Counted from the stretch's first letter, positions 32,831-41,863 are shown. The stretch is DNA of 64,000 nt from an uncultured Fibrobacter sp. (GCA_934699585.1 CAKUWY010000002.1:211234-275233); one strand, 5' to 3'. Numbers and translations: made by a program. Notes: a model not told the origin generated them from the letters alone.

Positions 32831-33602
32831 CCTGCAGTTCGAGGCCCGCACGCATCTCGCCGTATGTAGAGGTGCGCTTCATGTCCATGGCCTTCATAAA
32901 ACGGCAGTTGTTGTCAATATGGATGCGGAACCCCGTCATGGTGGGCTCCACCTCGCCCTTGCCGCTGGCGCGCACGTGATCCATCAGTTGCTCGCGCTTG
33001 TCGCTCAGTTCCGGCGGCACGAACACGTCGGTCACAATGTCAACGTTTTCGATTTCGTAGTCGCCGAACACGAAGGAGATGGTCACCAGGTTCTTGAGCC
33101 CGTTGAACTGCCCAGGCGTCTTGCACACCATGTTGCGTTTCGCATTCTTGACCTTCTTCGGCTTGGCGGCGGGCTTCTTGGAAGGCGTGTACTGCAGGGC
33201 AGAGAGCAGTTCCTCTTCCTTCACCGCGCCCACCAGCTGGTTTATAATCTTGCCGTCGCGCACCATGAAGAACGTCGGGAACGCGCGAATCGGGAGGCTC
33301 GCCTTGATCTTGTCGATGCCCGGTTCGTCGATACCCACCGTCGCAATCTTGATGTCGGGGTAATTCTTCGCGATGCCGATGAGCGTCGGGATCATGATGA
33401 GGCACGGCGGGCAGCTCGTGGAAGTGATATCCAGAATGACCGGCTTCTTGGACTGCAGAACCTCGCTCTCAAAGTTGGCGTCGTTCACCTTGACAATCTT
33501 GATGTCTTCGGCCGGAGCCGCCTTTGGGGCCGCGAATGCATAAGATGCGCCGCCTGCCACGAGGAGCAGGGAGCATAGCAAAAAAGCGAAATGTCTTTTC
33601 AT
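32814..33602 (-). CDS. Exported thioredoxin-fold protein with extra C-terminal domain
   Basis: 262 residues from ATG 33602 with AAGG upstream. Signal peptide (LLCSLLLVAGGASYAFA), then a thioredoxin fold (about 30-135) with the active site TSCPPCLIMIP (CPPC) and the cis-Pro region RAFPTFFMVRDGK. A Lys-rich linker leads to an unrecognised domain of about 100 residues with three Cys (MVCKTPG, NNCRFM, GFTCQ). CPPC is uncommon in thioredoxins (CGPC) and suggests a different redox potential. Periplasmic disulfide exchange is the likely role. Confidence 0.85.
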   Translation of the reverse strand: MKRHFAFLLCSLLLVAGGASYAFAAPKAAPAEDIKIVKVNDANFESEVLQSKKPVILDITSTSCPPCLIMIPTLIGIAKNYPDIKIATVGIDEPGIDKIKASLPIRAFPTFFMVRDGKIINQLVGAVKEEELLSALQYTPSKKPAAKPKKVKNAKRNMVCKTPGQFNGLKNLVTISFVFGDYEIENVDIVTDVFVPPELSDKREQLMDHVRASGKGEVEPTMTGFRIHIDNNCRFMKAMDMKRTSTYGEMRAGLELQGFTCQ

Positions 33603-33700
33603 GATGTTACCTTCTACACCGAAAAGATACAACTTTTTGCATCGGGCGGCTGTTATAGGATTTTCTGATAACCGATTTTGCCGGGACAAATACGAGCGCA

Positions 33701-35137
33701 TCACTTATCATGTACTTCCCAGTGACCACCGCGATCTCCGCCAATTCGAGAAATGCGACCGGACTTCGTGAGATTTTTCAATTGCCATTTTACGCCATCG
33801 GCAGTTATCCCACAAATTTCTGACAACTCCGACCTAGTCACATTAGGGTTATTCATTATAGTGTCAAGTATTTTCTGGGTAGTTTTCTGGGTAGTTTTCT
33901 GGGTAGTTTTCTGGGTAGTTTTCAGATTTTCATGCTTCTTTGCAATTTCTGCATCGAAAGAGTAATTTTCGTTCAGCGGCTGAATAATGCGGAAAACATC
34001 ATCTTCAAAAAATTCAGGTTCCACACCGGAATAAAGACGCCCGTACTTGAACATCTTTCGGGCTCCAGAACCAAGTTTTTCCGAATATCCAATGTTGCGG
34101 AAGAAACTCGCGATAAGCGGATTCTTCGGGAACGGTTCAAGATTCCTAAGCGTTATCGGCCCGTTGAACCTCGCCCTGTTCGCATTCTCCACGAACATCC
34201 GGTCTTGTTCAATCACAAACTTCGCCTGGTACGAACTCGAGTACTCCCGGTGCATCAGCGTATTCACCAGCATTTCCCGAGCCACAATGTTCCGAAGGGA
34301 TTTCCGTTCGGCCCCTTCCACATAGAATTTATCGGGCAGGTGCAACGTCGCGAATTGAAAAAGCTGTTCAAAACTTTCGACCAAATTCGTAACCACCGTC
34401 AAACGGTCATCATACCGGTCAACATTCACCTTGCGGACAAGGGCATCCGTCTGGTAAGCCGGGCAAATGTCGCGAATGACCTCGTCGCGACCGAGGAGCA
34501 TTACCGCGGCAAGGTTAAACCCGTCTTTGCCTGTTACGTGGTCTTCTGCGTAAAGCCCGGCGCTCTTCAGCAAATCCCTGTTCAAAAGTTTTTCCCAAAG
34601 ATGGCTACCGCCCGCATTGTTCTTGGCCAGCGTCCGTATCATCGGCAGTAAATCCAAGCGCAAATCCTTTATTTTCACATACGGATAAACCCGGCGCTCG
34701 GTGTAGATTTCTTGCTTGCGGATATACATCTGCGCAATTTTTGCTGTCGCAGTCACCTTAACGTCTGCTTCGTCTACGCGGTCGTAAATCCGTTTCTTGA
34801 ACGAATGTACTTCGCCGCTCGACGTAACATGGATATGGATTAACGTCTTTTTGCGATACTTGAAAATCTCGGGTTCCAAATAAAGCGTGGGGCTAAACAA
34901 GTCCGGATTACCGATAGCGCTGATGAAGTTTTTCACCATCGATTGCGCTGCATTTTCTGGAACCCCGACAACAGTCCCATTGTCAAGTACGCCCAAGTAG
35001 ATATCGCCACCGAATCGGTTTGAGAACGAACAAACCGTCTCGAAAGTATCTGTTTCTATAGTACCGCCTGCCCTCTTAAACTCTATGGCTACGGTTTCCC
35101 CTATCATCAGGGCTTTCTCAAATTTTGCAAGATCCAT
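33701..35137 (-). CDS. AlbA_2/HATPase_c_4/winged-helix regulator, paralogue 1
   Basis: 478 residues. N-terminal AlbA_2 domain (about 10-125; ETVAIEFKRAGG, FSNRFGGDIYLGVLDNG), ATPase-like C-half (about 270-390; REMLVNTLMHREYSSS, GSGARKMF), then a linker made of four TTQK repeats and a winged helix (about 425-475; VTRSELSEICGITADGVKWQLKNL). COG2865-type proteins are predicted regulators. GGGAGG precedes ATG 35137. The conserved leader with a terminator-like hairpin lies directly upstream and is shared with paralogue 2. Confidence 0.9.
   Translation of the reverse strand: MDLAKFEKALMIGETVAIEFKRAGGTIETDTFETVCSFSNRFGGDIYLGVLDNGTVVGVPENAAQSMVKNFISAIGNPDLFSPTLYLEPEIFKYRKKTLIHIHVTSSGEVHSFKKRIYDRVDEADVKVTATAKIAQMYIRKQEIYTERRVYPYVKIKDLRLDLLPMIRTLAKNNAGGSHLWEKLLNRDLLKSAGLYAEDHVTGKDGFNLAAVMLLGRDEVIRDICPAYQTDALVRKVNVDRYDDRLTVVTNLVESFEQLFQFATLHLPDKFYVEGAERKSLRNIVAREMLVNTLMHREYSSSYQAKFVIEQDRMFVENANRARFNGPITLRNLEPFPKNPLIASFFRNIGYSEKLGSGARKMFKYGRLYSGVEPEFFEDDVFRIIQPLNENYSFDAEIAKKHENLKTTQKTTQKTTQKTTQKILDTIMNNPNVTRSELSEICGITADGVKWQLKNLTKSGRISRIGGDRGGHWEVHDK
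33871..33918 (-). repeat. Four perfect 12-bp repeats coding (TTQK)n
   Basis: TTTTCTGGGTAG four times in a row on the plus strand. Unit number changes would lengthen the linker before the winged helix without shifting frame. Confidence 0.95.
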
Positions 35138-35157
35138 TTAGTGACCTCCCTGTTGTT

Positions 35158-35275
35158 GGGCGCGTCACTCCCAGAATAAAAAAAGACGCATTTCTCCATT
35201 AGACGGAAAAACACGTCGGGCATTAATGTACCTAATATTCAGAAAACTGGCAAGGGGCCTAACGAAATTTTACAA
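35158..35275 (-). promoter_or_regulatory. Conserved leader element with terminator-like hairpin, copy 1
   Basis: About 90% identical by hand to 41195-41314, which lies at the same place before paralogue 2. On the minus strand GACGTGTTTTTCC-GTCTAAT-GGAGAAATGCGTC (35217-35185) forms 13 pairs, then TTTTTTTATT. Copy 2 replaces a T-G pair with T-A, so pairing is kept. It may be an attenuator, or the terminator of the preceding gene with a promoter in its T-run. Confidence 0.7.
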
Positions 35276-35286
35276 ACCAGCTTCAA

Positions 35287-35919
35287 CTACTTCGCGTAGC
35301 CCACAGGGTTGTTCAGCAAGGGCACCTGCGAGTCAGAAAGCTTGAGAAGCTTCTTGATGGCGGGAACATCCATCGTCATGCGCGGACGGGTCACCAGGCC
35401 CATGCCGGCACAGAACAAATTAATATTCTCGCTCACGATTCCCGCATCGGTCCCCATCGTCACCTTCGCGCGGGCGTCGCTGCTTCCGAACTTGGTCTCG
35501 TCTGCAACGATGAGGATGCTGACCGGGGCCGCCTTCGCCCAATCCTGACGGTCGGCAACGAGCGCCCTGTGGTCACCCTTCGCCACCTGCTTCAGGGCGT
35601 TCTCCTTGTTCAAGTATTCCGAGACGCCCTTGCTCGTGAACACGAATACGCGGATTTCCTGGAAGTTGCGGGCAGTCGGCGACGTGAGCTTGCCGTCGGC
35701 AGGGCGGTTCACGCCGATAGCCGCAAAAAGCAAATTCGAAAGATCCTGGTCAGAGAGCATCTTGTCGCTGAACTCCGTGCCGGAAGCCCTGTCCCAGAGC
35801 GCCTCCATGACAGGCTTGCCGCCAGTCTTTGCCGGAGCGGGGAGTTTTTGGAGCTGCGCCATGGCAAGCGTACTGCAGATGAGCGTTGCCATAAACGTAA
35901 GTGCAAAACGATTTTTCAT
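35287..35919 (-). CDS. Exported SagB/nitroreductase-family protein
   Basis: 210 residues; signal peptide (LTFMATLICSTLAMA) and then a small flavin nitroreductase-like domain: MEALWDRASGTEFSDKMLSDQDLSNLLFAA..GVNR, SPTARNFQEI, GTDAGIVSENINLFCAGMGL. FMN-dependent oxidoreductases with this look but with export signals are common in Bacteroidetes-like bacteria; the substrate is unknown. AAGGAG precedes ATG 35919. The leader element starts 11 nt beyond its stop. Confidence 0.88.
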   Translation of the reverse strand: MKNRFALTFMATLICSTLAMAQLQKLPAPAKTGGKPVMEALWDRASGTEFSDKMLSDQDLSNLLFAAIGVNRPADGKLTSPTARNFQEIRVFVFTSKGVSEYLNKENALKQVAKGDHRALVADRQDWAKAAPVSILIVADETKFGSSDARAKVTMGTDAGIVSENINLFCAGMGLVTRPRMTMDVPAIKKLLKLSDSQVPLLNNPVGYAK

Positions 35920-35997
35920 GGGGTACTCCTTGAGGGGGGGGTAGAAAGAAAAGTAGAATAAATTTCACAAGGCAAGCCATCCCTAACGCAAAAAGTG

Positions 35998-36003
35998 TAT
36001 ATT
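35998..36003 (+). promoter_or_regulatory. -10 element of the 36031 gene
   Basis: TGTATATT, 27 nt before the ATG, with AAGGAG in the leader. Confidence 0.55.
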
Positions 36004-36030
36004 AGAATCTAGTTGTCAAGGAGACACGCA

Positions 36031-36216
36031 ATGACTCAAAAACTCTGGAACACCTGCAAAAAGTGCGGCTGCGACAAGCCCGAAGACACCGAAAAACTTT
36101 GCGAACAATGCAAGGCCAAACGGCGGCAATTCTGGCGTGACCTCAAGAAAGTCGGTGGCGTAGCCGCTGGCGCGCTACTGGTGGTGATTGCCGGCGAGAA
36201 GATGAGGAAGAAATAA
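36031..36216 (+). CDS. Small zinc-ribbon-like membrane protein
   Basis: 61 residues from ATG 36031 with AAGGAG upstream. CKKCGC...LCEQCKAK gives two Cys pairs for a zinc ribbon, followed by a basic stretch and one transmembrane helix (VAAGALLVVIAGEKM). Not assigned to a family. Convergent with hsdR, 3 nt between stops. Confidence 0.7.
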   Translation: MTQKLWNTCKKCGCDKPEDTEKLCEQCKAKRRQFWRDLKKVGGVAAGALLVVIAGEKMRKK

Positions 36217-36219
36217 TCT

Positions 36220-39200
36220 CTACCTTCCCTTCTTAAAATTCTCAGCCTGCTCAAAGATTTCACCATAGACTTCGTCGCGTTCGACGGGCGGGTAGCCGAA
36301 TTCATCAAGAAGGATTATCAAGTCCACTTTCAGTGCGGATTTAATGTCGTCACGCTTGTCCCAGTCGGGGTATGCGGCTTGTTCGTCAACAAGAATCTTG
36401 ACGCGTTTCGAGAGTGCAATTAGTTTGTCTTCGGGATAGGTGAAGTGGTACTTGACGCAGAGCGATTTTAGAATATCATAGAACGCGGTCTCTTCGAAGC
36501 TGAGGCCTTTTTCTTCGCCTTCGGTGAACGCCTTGCGGACTTGGACAATCATGTCGGTCAAGGTTTCGGCCATTTCTTCATAGACTTCGCTTTTTAAGAT
36601 GTCCTGTTCGGTGCGGTCGTTGTATTGCTCCACGAGTTGTTGCATTTTCTGTGTGAAGTTGACTCCCTTGACCTTGTTCACCTTGCGGATTTGTCCGATG
36701 GCCTTTTGCAAGAGCATCTGTAGCAGTTTGATTTTGGTGTTCGGCAGCTTGATGCGGTTGATGTGCTGCAGGTATTCGTCGTCAAAAATGTTCTGTTTTG
36801 CCTGGTCGGCTTCGGCATCGCTCAACTGCAGAACGTCTTCCACGCCTTCGCTCTGGAGCGCCGAAGCAATCATCTCGCGCACGCGGGCGTTCATCTGCGC
36901 GGTATCGGGGGCATTACCCTTGGTGAGTTTATGCAAAATGGAGCGAATTGCGAAGTAGAAATGTGCACGGTCGCGCTCGGCCTGCGTAATTCCCTCATTG
37001 CCGACGCAAATGTCGTATGCGGCCTTCAGGCGTTTCGCGAGGCCCATAAAGCGGGATTCCTTTTCCTTCGTGGTCTGCACGAATTCCTGTGCCTGCTTGA
37101 GGCATTCCAGCTTTTTCAGTTCTGCACCGTCGCCTGTGCTTTTGAAATACGCCGACGCATCGAACTTGTACATCAACTTGTCAAGCAAATCCAGATGGTT
37201 GCGGAATTCCGTAATCGCTGCGGTAATGTCTTCTACATTCTGCTCGGAACCGGCTCCGTACTGCTTTAGTGCCAGGTTCATCTTGCGCTTGATACCGATG
37301 TAATCAACGACAATTCCCTTGTCCTTGCCCGCAAACGTCCTGTTCACGCGAGAAATCGTCTGAATCAAGGAATGTTGCTGAATCGGCTTATCGATGTAAA
37401 TGGCGTCGAGACACGGAACATCAAAACCCGTGAGCCACATATCCACGACAATCGCAATCTTGAAATTAGAACGTTCCTGTTTGAAAAGGCGGTCCAATTC
37501 CTTGCGGGCATCCTTGTCGCCGAGTAAATCGTAAAGTTCTTTCTCGTCGTCCTTGCTGCGGGTCATGACCATCTTGATTTTTTCGACGGGCTTCAGTTCC
37601 CGCTTTTCTTTGTCGGTAAGCTCAATCGCCTCGCCCGCAAATTCTGCATCGTCGCAGATTTTCGCCACGCCCCATTCCGGGCGCAGTTCCAGAATGTTCT
37701 TGTACAGCGCATATGCGATCTGGCGACTGTAGCAAACGAACATCGCCTTGCCGCGAACGGTCGACTTTTCCTGAACGCGGGCTTCGTAATGCGCCACAAA
37801 ATCCTTCGCCACAGCCTTCAAACGGTCAGGGTCGCCAAGAATCACGCCCATTTGGGCCACATCCTGCTTGCTCTGGTCAATCTGGTATTCGTTGGTACCC
37901 GCTTCCGCGGCTTCTTCGTAATACTTCTCAATCTCTTCGAGAACGGAATTGTTCAACACCACCTTGACGGCACGGCCCTCGTAAACGATGGGCACCGTAA
38001 TGCCGTCCTTCACCGATTCGGTCATGGTGTAAATATCGACCTCGGGGCCAAACACATCGAGGGTCGCATCAATCGGCGTGCCCGTAAAGCCCACGTAAGT
38101 CGCATTGGGCAAAGAATTGTGCAGGTAGCGCGCAAAACCGAAACTCGTCTTGACGCCCTTATCGGTCACCGTAATTTTCTGGTCCAGGTTTGTCTGCGTG
38201 CGGTGCGCTTCGTCCGAAATGCAGACAACATTATCGCGGTCGGTCAGCAGTTCGATATCTTCGCTGAACTTCTGGATGGTCGTGAGGAACACACCGCCAC
38301 TCTTGCGGCCCTGCAATTTTTCACGCAAGTCAGCACGGCTCTCCACGCTTTCAACACGCTCGTCACCGATATACTTCTTGGATGCCGTAAACAGCCCCGA
38401 AAGCTGGTCATCCAAATCGGTGCGGTCGGTAATCAGCACAATCGTCGGTGTCTTGAATTCCAGCGACTTCATGAGTAGCCGCGTCAAGAAGAGCATCGTA
38501 AAACTCTTGCCGCAACCCGTCGCGCCAAAATACGTGCCGCCCCTACCGTCGCCATGCGGCTTGCGAGCCTTGCAAATGTTCTCGTACAAAGACCGCGCCG
38601 CATAATATTGCGGATAACGGCACAGGACCTTCTGCTCCTTTTTGCTGCTGTCCGGGAAATACTGGAAGTTCTTGAAAATGTCCAACAGGCGTTTGCGATT
38701 GAACATTCCCTGAATCATGGAATATAGGCTCTCGATGCCTTCGGCCTCGATTCGCCTGTCGCCAAATTCCACGCGTCGCCACGCATAAAAATAATCGTAC
38801 TTGGCAAAGAAGCTACCCGCCCGGTTGTTCACGCCGTCGCTAATCACGCAGAAGGCGTTATAGACAAACAGCTGCGGAATGTCGCGGCGGTAACGCACCG
38901 TCAACTGTTCGTAGGCGTTGAAAACCGTCGCCTCTTCGCGCACGGCGCTCTTGAACTCAAACACCACAAGCGGGAGCCCGTTCACAAAAAGGATTGCATC
39001 GGGAATCCGCTTTTCGGAACCGACAATTTCAAACTGGTTTACAATCTTGACGATATTGCAATCGGCACAGTATTTCGCCGCCACATCGGCCGCAAGCGGC
39101 ATCGGTTCTTCATCTTCATCAACACCGAAGCCCGACTTTCTACGCTCACCCAGCGGCCTAAAATCTGCAAGCTCGATGAGGATGTCCTTGTCCTTCGGGT

Positions 39201-39486
39201 TCTCGCGTTTGAGCATAAAGCCATCCGAAAGCCAGGAGCAGAACTTCTTGTTGCTCTCGTAAAGCGCACTCGCCGAAAGCGAACGCAACTGCAGAACAAT
39301 CGAGCGAATTTCGTTCTCGGTAATGCCCTCGGAATCGTAACGACGGTGCAAGTAGTCGCGCAGGTCCTGCTCAATCAAGACCTCGCCCTCGCCTCGGACA
39401 ATCGCCTCGCCGGGCACATACTTGCAGCCCTCCTGAACCAGGAGGTCAATAAACACTTTCTCTAAGTCGGCTTCCTTGAATGCCAT
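36220..39486 (-). CDS. hsdR: Type I restriction enzyme R subunit
   Basis: 1088 residues, full length. N-terminal PD-(D/E)XK nuclease (RIPDAILFVNGLPLVVFEFKSA, about 160-182), then two RecA-like motor domains: GATGCGKS (about 317), CISDEAHRTQ (about 423), GFTGTPIDAT (about 470), IVVDMWLTGFDVPCLDAIYIDKP, QTISRVNR; the helical C-terminus docks on HsdM/HsdS. It cuts DNA far from the recognition site after translocation. It is 8.6 kb from hsdS and 12 kb from hsdM but on the same strand. Two direct copies of GCCAAAGTCTTGGT (39583, 39606) lie upstream. The ATG has no ribosome binding site. Confidence 0.97.
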   Translation of the reverse strand: MAFKEADLEKVFIDLLVQEGCKYVPGEAIVRGEGEVLIEQDLRDYLHRRYDSEGITENEIRSIVLQLRSLSASALYESNKKFCSWLSDGFMLKRENPKDKDILIELADFRPLGERRKSGFGVDEDEEPMPLAADVAAKYCADCNIVKIVNQFEIVGSEKRIPDAILFVNGLPLVVFEFKSAVREEATVFNAYEQLTVRYRRDIPQLFVYNAFCVISDGVNNRAGSFFAKYDYFYAWRRVEFGDRRIEAEGIESLYSMIQGMFNRKRLLDIFKNFQYFPDSSKKEQKVLCRYPQYYAARSLYENICKARKPHGDGRGGTYFGATGCGKSFTMLFLTRLLMKSLEFKTPTIVLITDRTDLDDQLSGLFTASKKYIGDERVESVESRADLREKLQGRKSGGVFLTTIQKFSEDIELLTDRDNVVCISDEAHRTQTNLDQKITVTDKGVKTSFGFARYLHNSLPNATYVGFTGTPIDATLDVFGPEVDIYTMTESVKDGITVPIVYEGRAVKVVLNNSVLEEIEKYYEEAAEAGTNEYQIDQSKQDVAQMGVILGDPDRLKAVAKDFVAHYEARVQEKSTVRGKAMFVCYSRQIAYALYKNILELRPEWGVAKICDDAEFAGEAIELTDKEKRELKPVEKIKMVMTRSKDDEKELYDLLGDKDARKELDRLFKQERSNFKIAIVVDMWLTGFDVPCLDAIYIDKPIQQHSLIQTISRVNRTFAGKDKGIVVDYIGIKRKMNLALKQYGAGSEQNVEDITAAITEFRNHLDLLDKLMYKFDASAYFKSTGDGAELKKLECLKQAQEFVQTTKEKESRFMGLAKRLKAAYDICVGNEGITQAERDRAHFYFAIRSILHKLTKGNAPDTAQMNARVREMIASALQSEGVEDVLQLSDAEADQAKQNIFDDEYLQHINRIKLPNTKIKLLQMLLQKAIGQIRKVNKVKGVNFTQKMQQLVEQYNDRTEQDILKSEVYEEMAETLTDMIVQVRKAFTEGEEKGLSFEETAFYDILKSLCVKYHFTYPEDKLIALSKRVKILVDEQAAYPDWDKRDDIKSALKVDLIILLDEFGYPPVERDEVYGEIFEQAENFKKGR

Positions 39487-39582
39487 GCAGTAAAAATAAA
39501 TTCATTATTTTTCTGCGCAATAGGCAAAATGCCGATTTTAGGGTAAAAAAGCCTATTTTGTCAAAATACAGGTCAAAAATTC

Positions 39583-39619
39583 GCCAAAGTCTTGGTCAAG
39601 AACTTGCCAAAGTCTTGGT
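39583..39619. promoter_or_regulatory. Pair of 14-bp direct repeats upstream of hsdR
   Basis: GCCAAAGTCTTGGT at 39583-39596 and 39606-39619, 23 bp apart, each with an internal CCAA/TTGG dyad. Fits an operator for hsdR. Confidence 0.5.
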
Positions 39620-39678
39620 TTTAATACACTAGTCAACCCCGTTATCGTATCGAGATTGTAAAAAAGAGACATTGCGCT

Positions 39679-39738
39679 TTACGGAACGGCCATGCCCTCA
39701 ATATGCATTTCGTGATAGTTGAATGTACCACCTGACAT
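39679..39738 (-). pseudogene. Truncated small gene (MSGGTFNY...)
   Basis: ATG 39738 lies 1 nt after the stop of paralogue 2, with AAGGAG upstream, and reads MSGGTFNYHEMHIEGMAVP then a stop. The opening MSGG-F-NY is seen in small proteins I recall from mobile islands, which are longer, so this looks cut short. Confidence 0.4.
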
Positions 39739-39739
39739 A

Positions 39740-41173
39740 TCAATTCTCCTTGTTGGTATTTTTTTCAACGATTTCCCAATATCCATTTCTTTTTCCGCCA
39801 ACACGTTTCAAAACACCCATCTTCTGAAGTTTTGATGTATTTTCAGCAACAGAAACACGATGTATTCCCAGCAACTCAGCGAGTTCACTCTGAATTATAT
39901 GCGGATTGCCTTGAATTTTTTCAAGGATTTGCTCCTGAACTTTTGTAGCCTTTATTGTAGCCTTTATTGTAGCCCTTTCTGTCGCCTTCCCCTCATTCAA
40001 TTCAAACGGGGTCACGTTAATCCTGTTGAATGGAATCGTCACCACGATAAAATTCTTCTCGATGCGAATAGATTCACGTCCATACGCCCCGACAATTTTC
40101 GGCACGCCGCGACCAGAACGCTCGCTCAGACGCAGCTGCAAGAAAATCGAGGCAAGAATTTCGTTTACAGGAATGCTCACGCCCTTGTAAAAACCGTCCA
40201 CATCCTGCTCAAGCCCAAGTCCTCCATGCGAAAGAATCTCGATACGATCCGTAAAGACGCTTATCATAGGGGCATTCAATCCCAGCCACTTGTTATGAAC
40301 GAATGCGTTCAAGACCGCTTCGTGGAAAGCCTCGTAATCGAAAAGGGGAACATCCTTCCGCTCGGAAATTCGCCCACGTTCATCCGCCTGAATAATGTTG
40401 ATGGCATCACCATATTCCAGAATCTTGTCCATCGCATACAGAATGCAAGAGTTTCCATATTCCTTTACCGAGAAAAGCGTATCAGCCTTGCTCTTACCGC
40501 TAAAAACAGACACCCGAATCGGGATGTCATTCGCATCCGAAAGCAGCAGCGCCATGATGTTGTAGCGACCATCGGCAGTTAAAAGCTTGAGGGACTTCTT
40601 AAAAGTTTCCTTGCGGAGAACAACCCCCTTCGCACCGTAATACATGAACAACTTTTCAAAAGTCAGTTCCTGCGCATAATCAGGAGCCGCCATACTGACA
40701 ATCGTCGGAATGCCGTTAGACAACGTGTTTAAAAGACGAATCTCCCATTCAGGGAACTTCGACAATTTCTCTTTGCTGGAACCAATCCGAATAAACGCCT
40801 GTAACAAGAACTTTGTCGGGACAGATTTCGCCGCAGGGACTGACAACAGGACAAGACGTTTATCGTCGATAAGAACTTCCTCAACTTCAAACGCAACGCT
40901 CGGTTTTAGATTTCGGGCAAGATAATGCTTATAGGGTTCATGCTCAACATCTTTGTCAAAGCTTACGGTCGTGCCGATGATTTCATGCGACGCGTCGTTC
41001 ACGCCCCACACGATATAGCCAAATTCTCGGCCACATAAAGCAGCCCCGTTCGAAATTGCCGATATGTACTCGCCAATTTCGTCCTTTGAAAACCAGTTTT
41101 CCTTAAAGTCCAGCCACTCGTATTCATGTGGAAGGACCACCAAGTTCTTTACAAGGTCTTCTGATTTTGCCAT
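39740..41173 (-). CDS. AlbA_2/HATPase_c_4/winged-helix regulator, paralogue 2
   Basis: 477 residues with the same order as paralogue 1: AlbA_2 (YEWLDFKENWFSKDE, NGAALCGREFGYIVWGVND), ATPase-like part (EAVLNAFVHNKWLG, SGRGVPKIVGAYGRES), a repeat linker (ERATIKATIKATKVQEQI) and a winged helix (IIQSELAELLGIHRVSVAENTSKL). GGAGG precedes ATG 41173 at a wide spacing. The conserved leader lies upstream. Its stop overlaps the start region of the truncated MSGG gene. Confidence 0.9.
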   Translation of the reverse strand: MAKSEDLVKNLVVLPHEYEWLDFKENWFSKDEIGEYISAISNGAALCGREFGYIVWGVNDASHEIIGTTVSFDKDVEHEPYKHYLARNLKPSVAFEVEEVLIDDKRLVLLSVPAAKSVPTKFLLQAFIRIGSSKEKLSKFPEWEIRLLNTLSNGIPTIVSMAAPDYAQELTFEKLFMYYGAKGVVLRKETFKKSLKLLTADGRYNIMALLLSDANDIPIRVSVFSGKSKADTLFSVKEYGNSCILYAMDKILEYGDAINIIQADERGRISERKDVPLFDYEAFHEAVLNAFVHNKWLGLNAPMISVFTDRIEILSHGGLGLEQDVDGFYKGVSIPVNEILASIFLQLRLSERSGRGVPKIVGAYGRESIRIEKNFIVVTIPFNRINVTPFELNEGKATERATIKATIKATKVQEQILEKIQGNPHIIQSELAELLGIHRVSVAENTSKLQKMGVLKRVGGKRNGYWEIVEKNTNKEN

Positions 41174-41194
41174 AAGTTGATGCAGCCTCCATTC

Positions 41195-41314
41195 GGGCGC
41201 GTCAAACCCGGAAATAAAAAAAGACGCATTTTTCCATTAGACGGAAAAACACGTCGGGCATTAATGTACCTATTATCCCCAAAGTTGGCAAGGGGCTTAA
41301 GGAAATTTTACAAT
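41195..41314 (-). promoter_or_regulatory. Conserved leader element with terminator-like hairpin, copy 2
   Basis: Second copy of the element at 35158. Hairpin at 41256-41224: GACGTGTTTTTCC-GTCTAAT-GGAAAAATGCGTC, with the compensating A, followed by TTTTTTTATT. Confidence 0.7.
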
Positions 41315-41323
41315 CACAAGAAT

Positions 41324-41863
41324 TTATTCAAACAGCCTTGACGGCTCGAGTTGCAGGTCGGATTCGCCAAGGAGTTTGTAGAGATTCTGGCAGAGGATGT
41401 AGAGGGCGGCGAGGGCGTTCATCACATTTTTCAAGTGCGCTCGCTGATAGTTCGGGATTCCCTTTTCCGGAACATCGGCACGAAAATGCTTGACCAGGTT
41501 ATAATCTTGCCACCAGCCAGCAGCCGACTCGCTGTCAAAACCGGCAAACGGGACAAAATTGATAATCTCGTATGGATACTTCGTAGAAACCCTTTGATCT
41601 TTAATCTTCGGGTCGTCATTCACAATGACGGCCATTTTCTGCAAGATGTTCTTGACCTTCGAAGGAGCCTGCACAACCTTGCAATATTCTTCTGCAATGG
41701 AATCAATTTCGCTGCAGGTGTTCAAGAACAGATAAGTGTAACGACTGGAGAACGTATCGCTGTTAGCCTTGCTAATCGTCACGAACTCATCCGTTTCGAG
41801 GAAGTCCTTTTCAAGCAGAAGATACTGCTTCCAGAAAATTTTGGAGAATTGCTGGGGAGTCAT
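41324..41863 (-). CDS. HEPN-like protein of unknown function
   Basis: 179 residues from ATG 41863; no ribosome binding site is visible, and a TTG four codons earlier is an alternative. All-helical with WWQDYNLVKHFR and NYQRAHLKNVMNALAALYILCQNLYK, which resembles HEPN-like or RiboL-PSP-type helical proteins but lacks a clean Rx4-6H. It follows the 41903 gene by 39 nt and may be the end of the defence operon. Confidence 0.65.
   Translation of the reverse strand: MTPQQFSKIFWKQYLLLEKDFLETDEFVTISKANSDTFSSRYTYLFLNTCSEIDSIAEEYCKVVQAPSKVKNILQKMAVIVNDDPKIKDQRVSTKYPYEIINFVPFAGFDSESAAGWWQDYNLVKHFRADVPEKGIPNYQRAHLKNVMNALAALYILCQNLYKLLGESDLQLEPSRLFE

Noticed and set aside
35158..41314. attL/attR direct repeats of an integrated element
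   Set aside because: No integrase or tRNA target; both copies sit at the same place relative to paralogous genes, so duplicated leaders explain them better.
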